Both the position numbers and the translations under genes were made by a program. Below the pieces are notes generated by a model. The model was not told the origin of the DNA and ran no database searches. It saw only the letters and a list, made by a program, of their open reading frames with translations. Below are positions 6,642 to 14,880 of a stretch of 34,815 bases of DNA, piece by piece (within the stretch, counting starts at the first letter, position 1; each line of letters opens with the position of its first letter). This DNA is from Bacteroides sp. (GTDB lineage Bacteria; Bacteroidota; Bacteroidia; Bacteroidales; Muribaculaceae): positions 1 through 34,815 of the forward strand of contig JAAVCU010000017.1 in NCBI GenBank assembly GCA_014802175.1, read 5' to 3'.

Positions 6642-7148
6642 TTATTTGAGTCCCAGTTTTGCTTTTACGAGGCTGGTGATGTCTTCTACCGGTGAGGCGT
6701 AGAAGAGGATCTGGTCGGGGGTGTATGCCTGAATCAATGAGTAGCCACTCTCTTTGCCTACAGATTCGATTGCCTCTTTGATCTTGTTGGCGATGGGCGC
6801 CATGAGGCTCTGCTGCTGCTGAGCTACATCCTGTTCAGCATTCTGGACGAATGCCTGGATCTTCTGCTGGTAATCTGTGATCTCGCGGGTTTTGCGCTCA
6901 CGGATTGCGGGAAGCTCATCCTCTTTCATCTTCTGGAGTTCATCAACCATGCGCTGATATTCCTCATTGAGACGATTCATCTCTTCCTGATATTTCTGGC
7001 TGATTTCAGTCAATTTAGTCTGAGCGGCAGTTGTTTCCGGCATTACAGTGAAAATAGCGTTTGTGTCAACGATGCCAAGTTTAACTGTCTGAGCGGAAGC
7101 AAACATAGGAAGGGCAACCGCCAATGCGAGTAAGAATTTCTTTAACAT
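6642..7148 (-). CDS. OmpH/Skp-family periplasmic chaperone (second copy)
   Basis: Skp-family proteins are periplasmic trimers that hold unfolded outer-membrane proteins on the way to BamA. This 168-residue protein has a cleavable signal peptide (MLKKFLLALAVALPMFASA, residues 1-19), a short strand (VKLGIVDTNAIF), then a long Glu/Gln/Lys-rich helical hairpin (about 40-125) forming the tentacle, and a C-terminal strand region with GYSLIQAYTPDQILFYA. It is a paralogue of the gene directly upstream. It has its own promoter in the 195-nt gap and is followed by the cluster terminator, so it can be expressed apart from bamA. Confidence 0.9.
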   Translation of the reverse strand: MLKKFLLALAVALPMFASAQTVKLGIVDTNAIFTVMPETTAAQTKLTEISQKYQEEMNRLNEEYQRMVDELQKMKEDELPAIRERKTREITDYQQKIQAFVQNAEQDVAQQQQSLMAPIANKIKEAIESVGKESGYSLIQAYTPDQILFYASPVEDITSLVKAKLGLK

Positions 7149-7230
7149 TTTATCTGATATAAGTTATTATTATTCAATTTGTGGGTTATAACTTCACTTC
7201 AAACTTATGGTAGTTGAGGTGTTGCGTGTG

Positions 7231-7261
7231 CAAAGTTAACTAATTTCAATAGCTTTTCAAA
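7231..7261 (-). promoter_or_regulatory. Promoter for the second skp-like gene
   Basis: On the minus strand TTTG (7261-7258) and TAACTTTG (7238-7231) are separated by 19 nt, 83 nt upstream of the ATG at 7148. Confidence 0.65.
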
Positions 7262-7343
7262 ATACGAGGGTGGTTAAGAAGCCTTATATTAGTGATAAAT
7301 CTACTAAATTCTGTTAAAATTGCTGTTAACGCCTTTCGCAACG

Positions 7344-7859
7344 TTATTTGGAGTAGCCTAATTTGGCAAGAACTTCGTTGCTTACGTCGATTCTCGGCGA
7401 TGCGAAAACGATGCTTTGTGAAGATGCGCGGTCGAAGATGGTCATATATCCTTTCTCTTCAGCCACTGCCTTGATGGCGTTATAGACATCCTCCTGGATC
7501 GGTTTGATCAGGGCCTGACGTTTCTTGTAAAGTTCACCTTCCGGTCCGAAGTACTGATAACGGAGGTCGGTGGCCTCTTTCTCTTTGGCAACGATTGCCT
7601 CCTGACGTTTTTTCTTCTGATCGTCGGTGAGGAACACCATGTCTGACTGGTAATTCTTATACATGGTCTCGGCCTCTTTTGAAACCTCATTAACCTCTTT
7701 CTCCCATCGCTGTGAAACTTGATTCAGCTGTTCGTTTGCCATCTCATAGGAGGGGACGTTGCGCAGGATATATTCCATATCGATGAGCGCAAATTTCTGA
7801 GCGGAAGCTCCGGCAATCCCTGCCACGGCAAGGACGAGTGTGAGTAATATCTTTTTCAT
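7344..7859 (-). CDS. OmpH/Skp-family periplasmic chaperone (first copy)
   Basis: The 171-residue product has a signal peptide (MKKILLTLVLAVAGIAGASA, 1-20), the strand KFALIDMEYIL typical of the family, a long charged helical hairpin (about 45-125) with GPEGELYKKRQALIKPIQE at the return helix, and a C-terminal AIKAVAEEKGYMTIFDRA segment. It lies 93 nt downstream of bamA on the same strand, separated by a hairpin. The tandem skp pair behind bamA is seen in Bacteroidales such as Porphyromonas and fits outer-membrane protein delivery. The two copies differ enough in sequence to suggest distinct clients or hetero-oligomers (inference). Confidence 0.92.
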   Translation of the reverse strand: MKKILLTLVLAVAGIAGASAQKFALIDMEYILRNVPSYEMANEQLNQVSQRWEKEVNEVSKEAETMYKNYQSDMVFLTDDQKKKRQEAIVAKEKEATDLRYQYFGPEGELYKKRQALIKPIQEDVYNAIKAVAEEKGYMTIFDRASSQSIVFASPRIDVSNEVLAKLGYSK

Positions 7860-7878
7860 CTCTATTCAGTTTTGTTTT

Positions 7879-7909
7879 GTCTTAATATGTGATCTACACT
7901 TATTAAGAC
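7879..7909 (-). other. Hairpin between bamA and skp
   Basis: GTCTTAATA (7879-7887) pairs perfectly with TATTAAGAC (7901-7909). No T run follows, so it is more likely an mRNA processing or stability element that tunes skp against bamA than a terminator. Confidence 0.4.
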
Positions 7910-7952
7910 ACGTAGTAATTTCTATGGTTTATCCTGAGTGGATTAAAAGTTG

Positions 7953-10607
7953 TTAAAACTCTTGTCCGAGGATGAAGTGAATCTGCGAGCCACCGCGCTG
8001 ACCCCACACTTTGTCGAAACCGTACGCCCAGTCGATACCGAGGTATCCGAGCATCGAGAGGTAGACGCGCGCTCCGACACCGGCACTTCTCTTGAGGTTG
8101 AAGGGTGCGAAGTCTTTTACGTCATACCAAGCGTTACCCGCTTCGGCGAATGCGATGGCGTAGATTGTGGTGGAGGGTTGCAGCAGGAACGGGAAGTGGA
8201 GCTCCATGGTGAACTTGCCGTAAGCGTAACCTTCATAACCGGAGGGTGTGAACTGGCCGTTCTCGTATCCGCGCATTGAGATTGTCTCGGTGGCGTAGGT
8301 GTAGGAACCTGTCATACCGTCACCTCCGAAGTAGAAGGTCTCAAACGGAGTCTTGATGTGTTTGTTGTAAGAACCGAGCAAACCGAAATCGGCGCGTGTC
8401 ATGAGCACGAGCGTCCACTTTCCGTCGGGGTCGGTGAGCGGAGTAAATGTCTTGCTCTTGAAACGCAACTTCCAGTATTCGATCCAGCGGTAAAGCTGAC
8501 TGCGGGCAGCCTCACGCGATTCGGTGTTCTGGTTGTTATAGCTTGCGTCTTCCTCCAATTTCGCCCAGTTGCGTTTGCCGAAAAGTGAAGCCGGAGGTGT
8601 CAGCGTAAGGTCAACGGAGAACTGTGAACCGCGACGTGTATAGATCGGGTTGTCGATAGATGTGCGGGAGAGTGTCAAGCCGAGGGTGAGGGAGTTTGAC
8701 GTACCGTTACGCATGTAGTAAAGGTAATCCCAGTTCTTGAGGTAATACCAGCGATAACCTAACTGAGCCTGGAACTGGAAGTAGTCGTCGGGCCAGGTAA
8801 GGCGCGTACCGAATCCGACGCTCACACCGGCAAGCTGAAGCACTTTGTTCGGGTCGTAGGCGTTCTGGATGGCGTAGGTTGAATAGTTGGTGTTGTAGCT
8901 ATACTGTGAATACAGTGCGTTCATGTAGTTGGTGCTCCAGGAGTCGTTATAGAAGCTGGAGTTGATACCGGTGGCGCGACTGTAGTCGAGAGAAACCGAC
9001 AAAGAGTTAGGACGGTTTCCTCCGAGCCACGGATCGAAGAACGAGATGTTATAGCTCTGGTAGTATTTGGCATTGGTCTGAGCGGAGATGGAGAATGTCT
9101 GACCGTCGCCTCGCGGGATGATTCCGCGGTAAGCACCCGGATTGAATAGGTTCTTCATCGAGAAGTTCGAGAAGGAGAGGGCTACCTGTCCGGTCACACC
9201 TGTCTGTCCCCAACCGAACGAGAGCTGAACCTTATCGTTGGCTTTGGATTCGAGATCGAAAGAGATGTCAACAGTTCCGTCGTTAGGGTTCGGGGTGGGG
9301 TTGATTCCCATTGTCTCGGGGTCGAAATGACCGCTGGCAGCAATCTCGCGCTGTGAGCGGATAAGCTCTGCACGAGAGAAGAGATCGCCCGGGCGCACGC
9401 GCAGCTCGCGGCGGATTACCTTCTCGTAGAGCTGATCGTTACCGTTGATAATCACCTTATTGATTCGTGCCTGGTCTCCTTCGTAAACACGCATCTGGAG
9501 AGTGATGCTGTCACCCTTGATAGATTCCTCGATCGGCAGGATGTGCGAGAAGAGGTAACCGTTGTCCATATAGATCGAGCTTACGGCATCTTCGTCTTGT
9601 GTGAGTCGCTTGTTAAGCATCTTCTGGTTGTAGACATCGCCGGGATACATGCCGAGCATCGAGTTGAGCACCTCGGTAGGGTAGACGGTGTTACCGACCC
9701 ATGTGATGTCGTCGATATAATATTTCTTACCCTCATCGACAGTAAGGAACACATCTACAGACTTGTCGTCGTATTGCGCCACGCTGTCGTGAGTGATCTG
9801 AGCATCGCGATATCCGAGCTCATTATATTTCTCGATGATGCGGTTGCGGTCGTCCGCGAAATCGCGATCCACAAACTTCTTCTGGCTGAAGATCTTAAGC
9901 AGGTCGCTGTTTTCGTTGGTCTTCTTCATGGTGCGTTTGATCTTGCGGTCGGAGAGCACTTCGTTGCCATCGATATAGATCTTATGCACCTTGACTTTAT
10001 TGTTTTTGTCTACGTCGACATTGAGGATCACCTGATTCTCTTTGGAAAGGTCAGGATGCTGAATTACATTTACAGCCGCGTTCTTGAATCCCTTCTTATC
10101 GTAGTAATCCTTTACAATCTTTTTTACCTGCGCAATGATGTTAGGAGTCAGCTGCTGACCGGGCACCATGCTCAGGCGCTGTTCAAGATCCTTTTTTTCG
10201 CCGGATTTCACACCTGTGAATGTCAGTTCGGACATGCGCGGCTGCTGGGCGAGGGCGATTTCGAGCCACACCTTGTCACCGGCAATTTTATCGACATTGA
10301 TCTGCACCTTTGAGTAAAGACCCTGACGCCAGAAGCGTTTCACGGCAGCTGTGATCTCATCGCCCGGGATCTCCACGCGGTCGCCCACCGACAGACCGGA
10401 GTATCCGATGATCAGGTAATCGTCGGAAGCAGGCACACCCGTAACGCGGATGTCGGCGATCTCGTATGTCTTCGGGAGGGGTGAATAAATCACATCAGGG
10501 TTATACACAGTATCGACAGGCGTAGCGGGTGTGATGTCGAGAGCCGACGCACTGGCCGCCATGCCGAGGCTGAGGAATATCAAAAGTGTCTTTTTCAGCT
10601 GTTTCAT
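7953..10607 (-). CDS. bamA: Outer-membrane protein assembly factor BamA
   Basis: BamA inserts beta-barrel proteins into the outer membrane. The 884-residue product has a signal peptide (about 1-22), a tandem array of POTRA domains (about 45-430, with typical lines such as ADIRVTGVPASDDYLIIGYS, MSELTFTGVKSGEKKDLEQR and VHKIYIDGNEVLSDRKIKRT), and a C-terminal 16-strand barrel region (about 450-884). The barrel includes MRGYENGQFTPSGYEGYAYG, the counterpart of the lid-lock VRGF motif, and ends in the phenylalanine expected of a barrel signal (ILGQEF). It is encoded after uppS with a 43-nt gap and before two skp genes, so assembly factor and chaperones are made together. Length is typical for Bacteroidota. 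Confidence 0.97.
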   Translation of the reverse strand: MKQLKKTLLIFLSLGMAASASALDITPATPVDTVYNPDVIYSPLPKTYEIADIRVTGVPASDDYLIIGYSGLSVGDRVEIPGDEITAAVKRFWRQGLYSKVQINVDKIAGDKVWLEIALAQQPRMSELTFTGVKSGEKKDLEQRLSMVPGQQLTPNIIAQVKKIVKDYYDKKGFKNAAVNVIQHPDLSKENQVILNVDVDKNNKVKVHKIYIDGNEVLSDRKIKRTMKKTNENSDLLKIFSQKKFVDRDFADDRNRIIEKYNELGYRDAQITHDSVAQYDDKSVDVFLTVDEGKKYYIDDITWVGNTVYPTEVLNSMLGMYPGDVYNQKMLNKRLTQDEDAVSSIYMDNGYLFSHILPIEESIKGDSITLQMRVYEGDQARINKVIINGNDQLYEKVIRRELRVRPGDLFSRAELIRSQREIAASGHFDPETMGINPTPNPNDGTVDISFDLESKANDKVQLSFGWGQTGVTGQVALSFSNFSMKNLFNPGAYRGIIPRGDGQTFSISAQTNAKYYQSYNISFFDPWLGGNRPNSLSVSLDYSRATGINSSFYNDSWSTNYMNALYSQYSYNTNYSTYAIQNAYDPNKVLQLAGVSVGFGTRLTWPDDYFQFQAQLGYRWYYLKNWDYLYYMRNGTSNSLTLGLTLSRTSIDNPIYTRRGSQFSVDLTLTPPASLFGKRNWAKLEEDASYNNQNTESREAARSQLYRWIEYWKLRFKSKTFTPLTDPDGKWTLVLMTRADFGLLGSYNKHIKTPFETFYFGGDGMTGSYTYATETISMRGYENGQFTPSGYEGYAYGKFTMELHFPFLLQPSTTIYAIAFAEAGNAWYDVKDFAPFNLKRSAGVGARVYLSMLGYLGIDWAYGFDKVWGQRGGSQIHFILGQEF

Positions 10608-10650
10608 ATATGCTTGAAAGGTTGAATCCGGGGATTCTCAAAAAAAGTAT

Positions 10651-11409
10651 TTACTTAGCTTTAACCTGATCGGAAGTCTTGCCGAAGCGTCGTTCACGCT
10701 GCTGATAGTCGATAAGGGCTTCAAGATAAGCGGCATTATCGAAATCGGGCCAGAGCACCGGGGTAAAATATAATTCACTGTAGGCAATCTGCCAGAGGAG
10801 GAAGTTCGATATACGCTCCTCGCCGCCGGTGCGGATAAGGAGGTCGGGATCGGGAATGCCACCGGTGGATAGGCAACCGGCAAGAGTATTCTCGTCGATC
10901 TCCTCCGGGTTGATTTCGCCGAGGGCGGCTTTGCGGGCGAGTTCACGCGCCGCGCGCGTCAGCTCCCACCGTGAGGAATAACTCAGGCAGAGCAGGAGAT
11001 TGAGACCTGTGCAATGCGCTGTGGCTTCCACTCCATCGAGCAGGCTCTTGCGGACCTCTTCGGGGAGACGGTCGGTCTCGCCGAGGATATGGATCTTCAC
11101 ATTGTTGGCAACCAGATCCGGGGTCTCCTTGCGGATGGTCCAGCCTATGAGGCTCATCAGCATATCCACTTCCGCCTGCGGGCGGTTCCAGTTCTCGGTG
11201 GAGAACGCATAGAGTGTGAGATATTTGATGCCGATGTCGGAAGAGAAGCGGGTGATACGGTTCACGCTGTTCACCCCCTCGGCGTGGCCGTCGCTGCGTT
11301 CGCGCGCACGCATACGCGCCCAACGTCCGTTGCCGTCCATGATGATGGCAACATGTTTCGGCAGACGTGCCGGGTCGAGTTCTTTTAATCTTTCTTCTAA
11401 ATCCTTCAT
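10651..11409 (-). CDS. uppS: Isoprenyl transferase (undecaprenyl diphosphate synthase)
   Basis: UppS extends farnesyl diphosphate with isopentenyl units in cis to make the C55 carrier lipid for peptidoglycan and surface glycans. The 252-residue product shows the signature HVAIIMDGNGRWA (catalytic D25), SDGHAEGVNSV, TLYAFSTENWNRP and the C-terminal PDLLIRTGGEERISNFLLWQ, all conserved in the family. The frame can start at TTG 11418, which overlaps the stop of the preceding gene (TTGA), but ATG 11409 gives the usual N-terminus. Tight spacing with the DUF6089 gene upstream and bamA downstream indicates one operon joining lipid-carrier supply and outer-membrane assembly. Confidence 0.96.
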   Translation of the reverse strand: MKDLEERLKELDPARLPKHVAIIMDGNGRWARMRARERSDGHAEGVNSVNRITRFSSDIGIKYLTLYAFSTENWNRPQAEVDMLMSLIGWTIRKETPDLVANNVKIHILGETDRLPEEVRKSLLDGVEATAHCTGLNLLLCLSYSSRWELTRAARELARKAALGEINPEEIDENTLAGCLSTGGIPDPDLLIRTGGEERISNFLLWQIAYSELYFTPVLWPDFDNAAYLEALIDYQQRERRFGKTSDQVKAK

Positions 11410-11414
11410 GGGGA

Positions 11415-12110
11415 TCAATCTTTATAATGGCAAACGGCGCACCGCTTGCTGAATTCGTAACTTATTGTGATGCTCATGGTGGAATACCAGTCGGTATTCT
11501 TCATGAAAGAGCTTTTTATGCCGTATGGGTCGCGCAGGGCATCGCCGTCGAGCCGGTCGGTGAAGGTCTTTTTCATCAGGAACTCGAATCCGAGGTTCCA
11601 GCGTTCCGACAGTTTATATTTCACTCCGACACCTAACGGGATGTTAAATGCGGCTCCGGTTTTGCCGTCGATGCTCCAGAGGGTAATTCCCAGACCGGCA
11701 GTGATGTATGGGGAGATACGTTTCAATTTACGGTAAGACTCACCTTTGCCGTAATTGAAGAAATTGAACTCCGCCATCTCTCCCAATTCGTAAAAATTAG
11801 TAGAGAATTTATAAGTCTCACCTCCGGGGAAGACGTTGGTCATCTGCGAAGAATCGCCGCTGAGGCTACCTGTGTAAAAATTGGTCTTGAACGCCCAACG
11901 AGGATTCAGTATATATCGGAAAAGAACCTCGAAGTCCCAACCGGGATTTTGCCAAAGATTGGCTGTGTTGGCATCGCCGAGGTATCCGGTCATACCCACG
12001 CCGCCTCCCATGTCAAAACGGTAGTCTTCCTGCGCCCTCACTCCGGTGGGCAGGAAAGCTAACGTGGCGAACAGAAGGCCCGCGAGTCGTATGGATAATG
12101 AGTGTCTCAA
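11415..12110 (-). CDS. DUF6089 / PorG-like outer-membrane beta-barrel protein
   Basis: The 231-residue product has a signal peptide (about 1-26, ending GVRAQ), then alternating amphipathic strands rich in Gly and aromatics (GGGVGMTGYLGDANTANLWQ, ISPYITAGLGITLWSIDGKT) and a final strand motif WYSTMSITISYEF. This is typical of an eight-stranded barrel. The family includes PorG of Porphyromonas gingivalis, a type IX secretion component encoded directly upstream of uppS and bamA in the same order. No other type IX gene is seen here, so this copy may have a general envelope role (inference). The only in-frame start preserving the signal peptide is TTG 12110, since TAA lies six codons upstream. Confidence 0.85.
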   Translation of the reverse strand: MRHSLSIRLAGLLFATLAFLPTGVRAQEDYRFDMGGGVGMTGYLGDANTANLWQNPGWDFEVLFRYILNPRWAFKTNFYTGSLSGDSSQMTNVFPGGETYKFSTNFYELGEMAEFNFFNYGKGESYRKLKRISPYITAGLGITLWSIDGKTGAAFNIPLGVGVKYKLSERWNLGFEFLMKKTFTDRLDGDALRDPYGIKSSFMKNTDWYSTMSITISYEFSKRCAVCHYKD

Positions 12111-12120
12111 TCCTTTAAAA

Positions 12121-13620
12121 TCAGATTATTGGGGTGAATGTAAGGCGAGCCAGAACACCTTGCCAGATAGTGTTATACAACTTACCCTGCGGGTCAAAAC
12201 CGCCGATAAGGTAGATGTAAGGGCAATCCCACAAAATGAGGTCTCCATCCACTTCAACGTTGTGTCCGCTGCGTGTGGTTTTCTTCCAGTAGTCGGAAAG
12301 ATTGGCCTGACGACGATGATTGGCAACCACGTTGTCGCAACCGGTCATGGTGGGGATATCTTCGGGGAGCTGGAGGTCATCGTTTCCTTTGCTCCAGTTC
12401 ACGCCATTGTCGTATGAGATGTAGACGGTGCGGTTGAGTGTGCCGTCGGCGAGTGTGCCTCCGAGCAACATCCATACCGGATATTCTGTTTTAGTGATAG
12501 CCGATGTGGTGAATCGGAAGCCATAGTAGGGGATAAGTGATGCACCCTGCACTTGTGGCACACCTCCCTCGGAGAGCTTGATCCAGTTGTAACCATCGAA
12601 TGCCCAGGTGGCGTTAGAGAGCGTTTCCTCGCTCTGTTTGCCGCCGACAAGGAATCCTACGGGCGAGGATGTCCATTTGTTGGCAAGGATCTCGAAATTG
12701 GAGAAACCTGATACCGGGAATTCCGGATCTATGGGGCAGATATTGAGGTCTTTCTGTGGATACTGAGCGTAAACGGCATTTCCTCCGGTCCCTTTGATAC
12801 CTACGACTGTGTCGAGATATGCGCCGAGCATTGCGCTCCAGGTTTCGCCGGTAGCAGTCCAGGAAGAGCCGTCGGTTGATTCATACATCACGCCATTGGT
12901 GTCGAGGATTATGAGCGCCGAAGTTGTGGCGCAAAGTGATCTCACGTCGGGCGAGAATGGGAATGATACGGCATTTTTCTGCCAGCTCTTTTGGTAAAGA
13001 TCGGTGGTGGTGGCATAAGTGAATGTGCCGTCGTTTTCCTCGATGAGCGACACCACCGTGCCGTTATATTCAATGCTTTTCTGGTTCTTGGGATTTGCCA
13101 GACGTGAGGGGAGTGCTGTCTTCTCGCGGTCTGACCAGAGCAGTTCCTCGGAGTTTTCCTTGTGAATGTTCACCTTGATCAGGTATTCGTGAGAGAGTTC
13201 GTCATCGTCGGTTGAGATGGTGAGAGTCACCTTTCCCGTGAAGTCGATGGAATCTGTGGGTGTGGTCAGGTAATCCACTTCGCCGGTGCGGGTTTCGCCC
13301 CCCTCCATCTTGATTGTGGCTTTGGTGATGTAGCTCGAATACTTGATGTTGGTTACAAGTTTATCGATCTTGGTGCCGACAGGGAGTGAATCTGCGTTGA
13401 ATATCACGCGGTTCTCAAGGTCGATGGAGAAGAAAACGGAGTCAAGGTTCTCCATGACATCGTCGTCGGCGTTGAGTGTGAACGAGGTCACCGCCACGTT
13501 CGAGGGGGTGAGATAAATTTCAGTAGCTTCGGGTTTGTCGTTGCACGACGTGATTGAACTCGCCGCCGCAACTAATGCAGCTGCACCTAAGAAGTAGTGT
13601 ATTTTGTTGTAAATCTTCAC
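12121..13620 (-). CDS. DUF6242-type lipoprotein with beta-propeller-like repeats
   Basis: The 499-residue protein has a lipoprotein signal (hydrophobic 9-20, lipobox ITSC with Cys26). An N-terminal domain about 120 residues long follows (TLNADDDVMENLDSVFFSID, ISTDDDELSHEYLIKVNIH), resembling the Ig-like/cadherin-like modules of Bacteroidota lipoproteins. The C-terminal two thirds carry repeated W/G-rich strands (DGSSWTATGETWSAML, DNGVNWSKGNDDL, IYLIGGFDPQGKLYNTIWQG) consistent with BNR/Kelch-type propeller blades. DUF6242 is my best family match from memory. Translation starts at GTG. The gene opens the operon containing DUF6089, uppS and bamA, with 10 nt to the next gene, suggesting an envelope role. 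Its ligand is unknown. Confidence 0.8.
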   Translation of the reverse strand: MKIYNKIHYFLGAAALVAAASSITSCNDKPEATEIYLTPSNVAVTSFTLNADDDVMENLDSVFFSIDLENRVIFNADSLPVGTKIDKLVTNIKYSSYITKATIKMEGGETRTGEVDYLTTPTDSIDFTGKVTLTISTDDDELSHEYLIKVNIHKENSEELLWSDREKTALPSRLANPKNQKSIEYNGTVVSLIEENDGTFTYATTTDLYQKSWQKNAVSFPFSPDVRSLCATTSALIILDTNGVMYESTDGSSWTATGETWSAMLGAYLDTVVGIKGTGGNAVYAQYPQKDLNICPIDPEFPVSGFSNFEILANKWTSSPVGFLVGGKQSEETLSNATWAFDGYNWIKLSEGGVPQVQGASLIPYYGFRFTTSAITKTEYPVWMLLGGTLADGTLNRTVYISYDNGVNWSKGNDDLQLPEDIPTMTGCDNVVANHRRQANLSDYWKKTTRSGHNVEVDGDLILWDCPYIYLIGGFDPQGKLYNTIWQGVLARLTFTPII

Positions 13621-13706
13621 GTTATTGCTGTTTGCGTGTACATTCTATCAAATGCCGACTTTCATCAGGAGTTGGAAAATCCAAATGAAAATAGCATTTC
13701 AACTTG

Positions 13707-13740
13707 CAAAGTTAGCATTTCTTACTGAATTATATTGCAA
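13707..13740 (-). promoter_or_regulatory. Promoter of the DUF6242-DUF6089-uppS-bamA operon
   Basis: TAACTTTG (13714-13707, minus strand) is a perfect -7 box, with TTG about 23 nt upstream, slightly wide of the norm. It gives a leader of roughly 80 nt before the GTG start. Confidence 0.5.
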
Positions 13741-13771
13741 TTTCAGCCCGTATTTTAGAATTTAAAATTTT

Positions 13772-14704
13772 TTAACCCTTGAAAACCGGTGCTTTTACAC
13801 CCTTTATAACATTTTTGCCTGATTTCTCAATCCGGACTTCGTCGTAAAGTTCAGCGTCAATGAAACTTTGGAGCAGTGCCGCACCCCCTTCCACCATCAG
13901 CGATGTGATTTTATGTTCGCTGTAGAGCAGGTGCATGTTTTCCGTTAGGGGTAATACCGGGTCGAGAATAATGGGAGAGGATTGCATCACTTTCAGATCG
14001 GGTGTGAGGCGCGGGGAATTGAAAATCACAGGTCGCGGAGATTTGCGTGCGGGCCACAGGCGCACGGTGAGCGACGGATTATCGGAAACGAGTGTGCCGG
14101 AGCCGACCATAATGGCATCAACCATAGCGCGCTCGCGGTGCATCTCCACAAGCGATTCGGGAGTGGAGATAGGTATCGAACAACGGCTGCCATCAGTGTC
14201 GAATCCTCCTATGAAGCCGTCGGCGCTTTCTGCCCATTTGAGTTGAATATAGGGGCGGTGAAGCTCGTGGGCGGTGATGAAACGGCGGTTAAGTGCGCGG
14301 CATTCCTCTTCCATCACGTTTACCTCGACCTCGATACCGGCATCGCGGAGCATGGCGATGCCTCTGCCGCTCACCTCCTTGAACGGATCGGTCATGCCGA
14401 CAACAACCCGTTTCAGTCCTGTTTCGATTATCAGTTTGCTGCAAGGTGGCGTTTTGCCGTAATGAGAGCAGGGTTCAAGTGTGACATAGATAGTGGATTC
14501 CTTCAGCAATTCCCGGTGTTCGGGACGCACGGAGGCTATGGCGTTCACCTCGGCGTGCGGACCGCCGTAAAGTGCGTGCCATCCTTCGCCGATTATGCGG
14601 TTGTCGGGAGCCACGATCACGGCTCCCACCATAGGATTGGGCGATACGAATCCTGCCCCGTTGCGGGCAAGTTCCAATGCCCGTTTCATATACACGTTAT
14701 CCAT
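13772..14704 (-). CDS. ribD: Bifunctional riboflavin biosynthesis deaminase/reductase
   Basis: RibD deaminates the GTP-derived pyrimidinone and then reduces its ribosyl side chain, in the cytoplasm. From ATG 14704 the protein has 310 residues. The deaminase half (1-145) shows the zinc site HAE (H50, E52) and EPCSHYGKTPPC (C79, C88), plus SPNPMVGAVIV. The reductase half (about 150-310) has KWAESADGFIGG, MVGSGTLVSDNPSLTVR and LMVEGGAALLQSF. The alternative TTG at 14707 adds one residue. Size is slightly short of the typical 330-360, with a compact C-terminus. No other rib gene is nearby, and AT-rich tandem repeats replace a normal leader upstream. Confidence 0.95.
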   Translation of the reverse strand: MDNVYMKRALELARNGAGFVSPNPMVGAVIVAPDNRIIGEGWHALYGGPHAEVNAIASVRPEHRELLKESTIYVTLEPCSHYGKTPPCSKLIIETGLKRVVVGMTDPFKEVSGRGIAMLRDAGIEVEVNVMEEECRALNRRFITAHELHRPYIQLKWAESADGFIGGFDTDGSRCSIPISTPESLVEMHRERAMVDAIMVGSGTLVSDNPSLTVRLWPARKSPRPVIFNSPRLTPDLKVMQSSPIILDPVLPLTENMHLLYSEHKITSLMVEGGAALLQSFIDAELYDEVRIEKSGKNVIKGVKAPVFKG

Positions 14705-14711
14705 CAAAATA

Positions 14712-14795
14712 ATTAATGGTTAATAATTAATGGTTAATAATTAACGGTTAATAATTAATGGTTAATAATTAATGGCTAATAATTAATGGTTAATA
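14712..14795. repeat. Six tandem copies of a 14-nt AT-rich unit
   Basis: ATTAATGGTTAATA is repeated six times without gaps (two copies with one substitution each) directly upstream of the ribD start codon, followed by a partial seventh copy. The array replaces the region where the ribD leader and promoter would be. Confidence 0.9.
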
Positions 14796-14835
14796 ATTAA
14801 AGGCTCAAATAAATTATCAGCTGAATAGCTCAATT

Positions 14836-14863
14836 ATTAATTATTAATCATTAATTATTAATT
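14836..14863. repeat. Dispersed 28-nt AT-rich repeat, copy 1
   Basis: These 28 nt are the exact reverse complement of 21865-21892. The core is TTAATCATTAA flanked by symmetric ATTAATTATT tracts, giving a large imperfect palindrome downstream of the DUF4421 gene. Confidence 0.7.
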
Positions 14864-14880
14864 CCCAGGTCTCTCCGAGC

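Noticed and set aside
6440-6649. 69-codon plus-strand ORF with 17-residue repeats
   Set aside because: Its periodicity is only that of the 51-nt DNA repeat and it runs through a strong terminator hairpin.
14700-14870. CRISPR array
   Set aside because: The repeats are 14 nt, contiguous, without spacers, and no cas genes are present.
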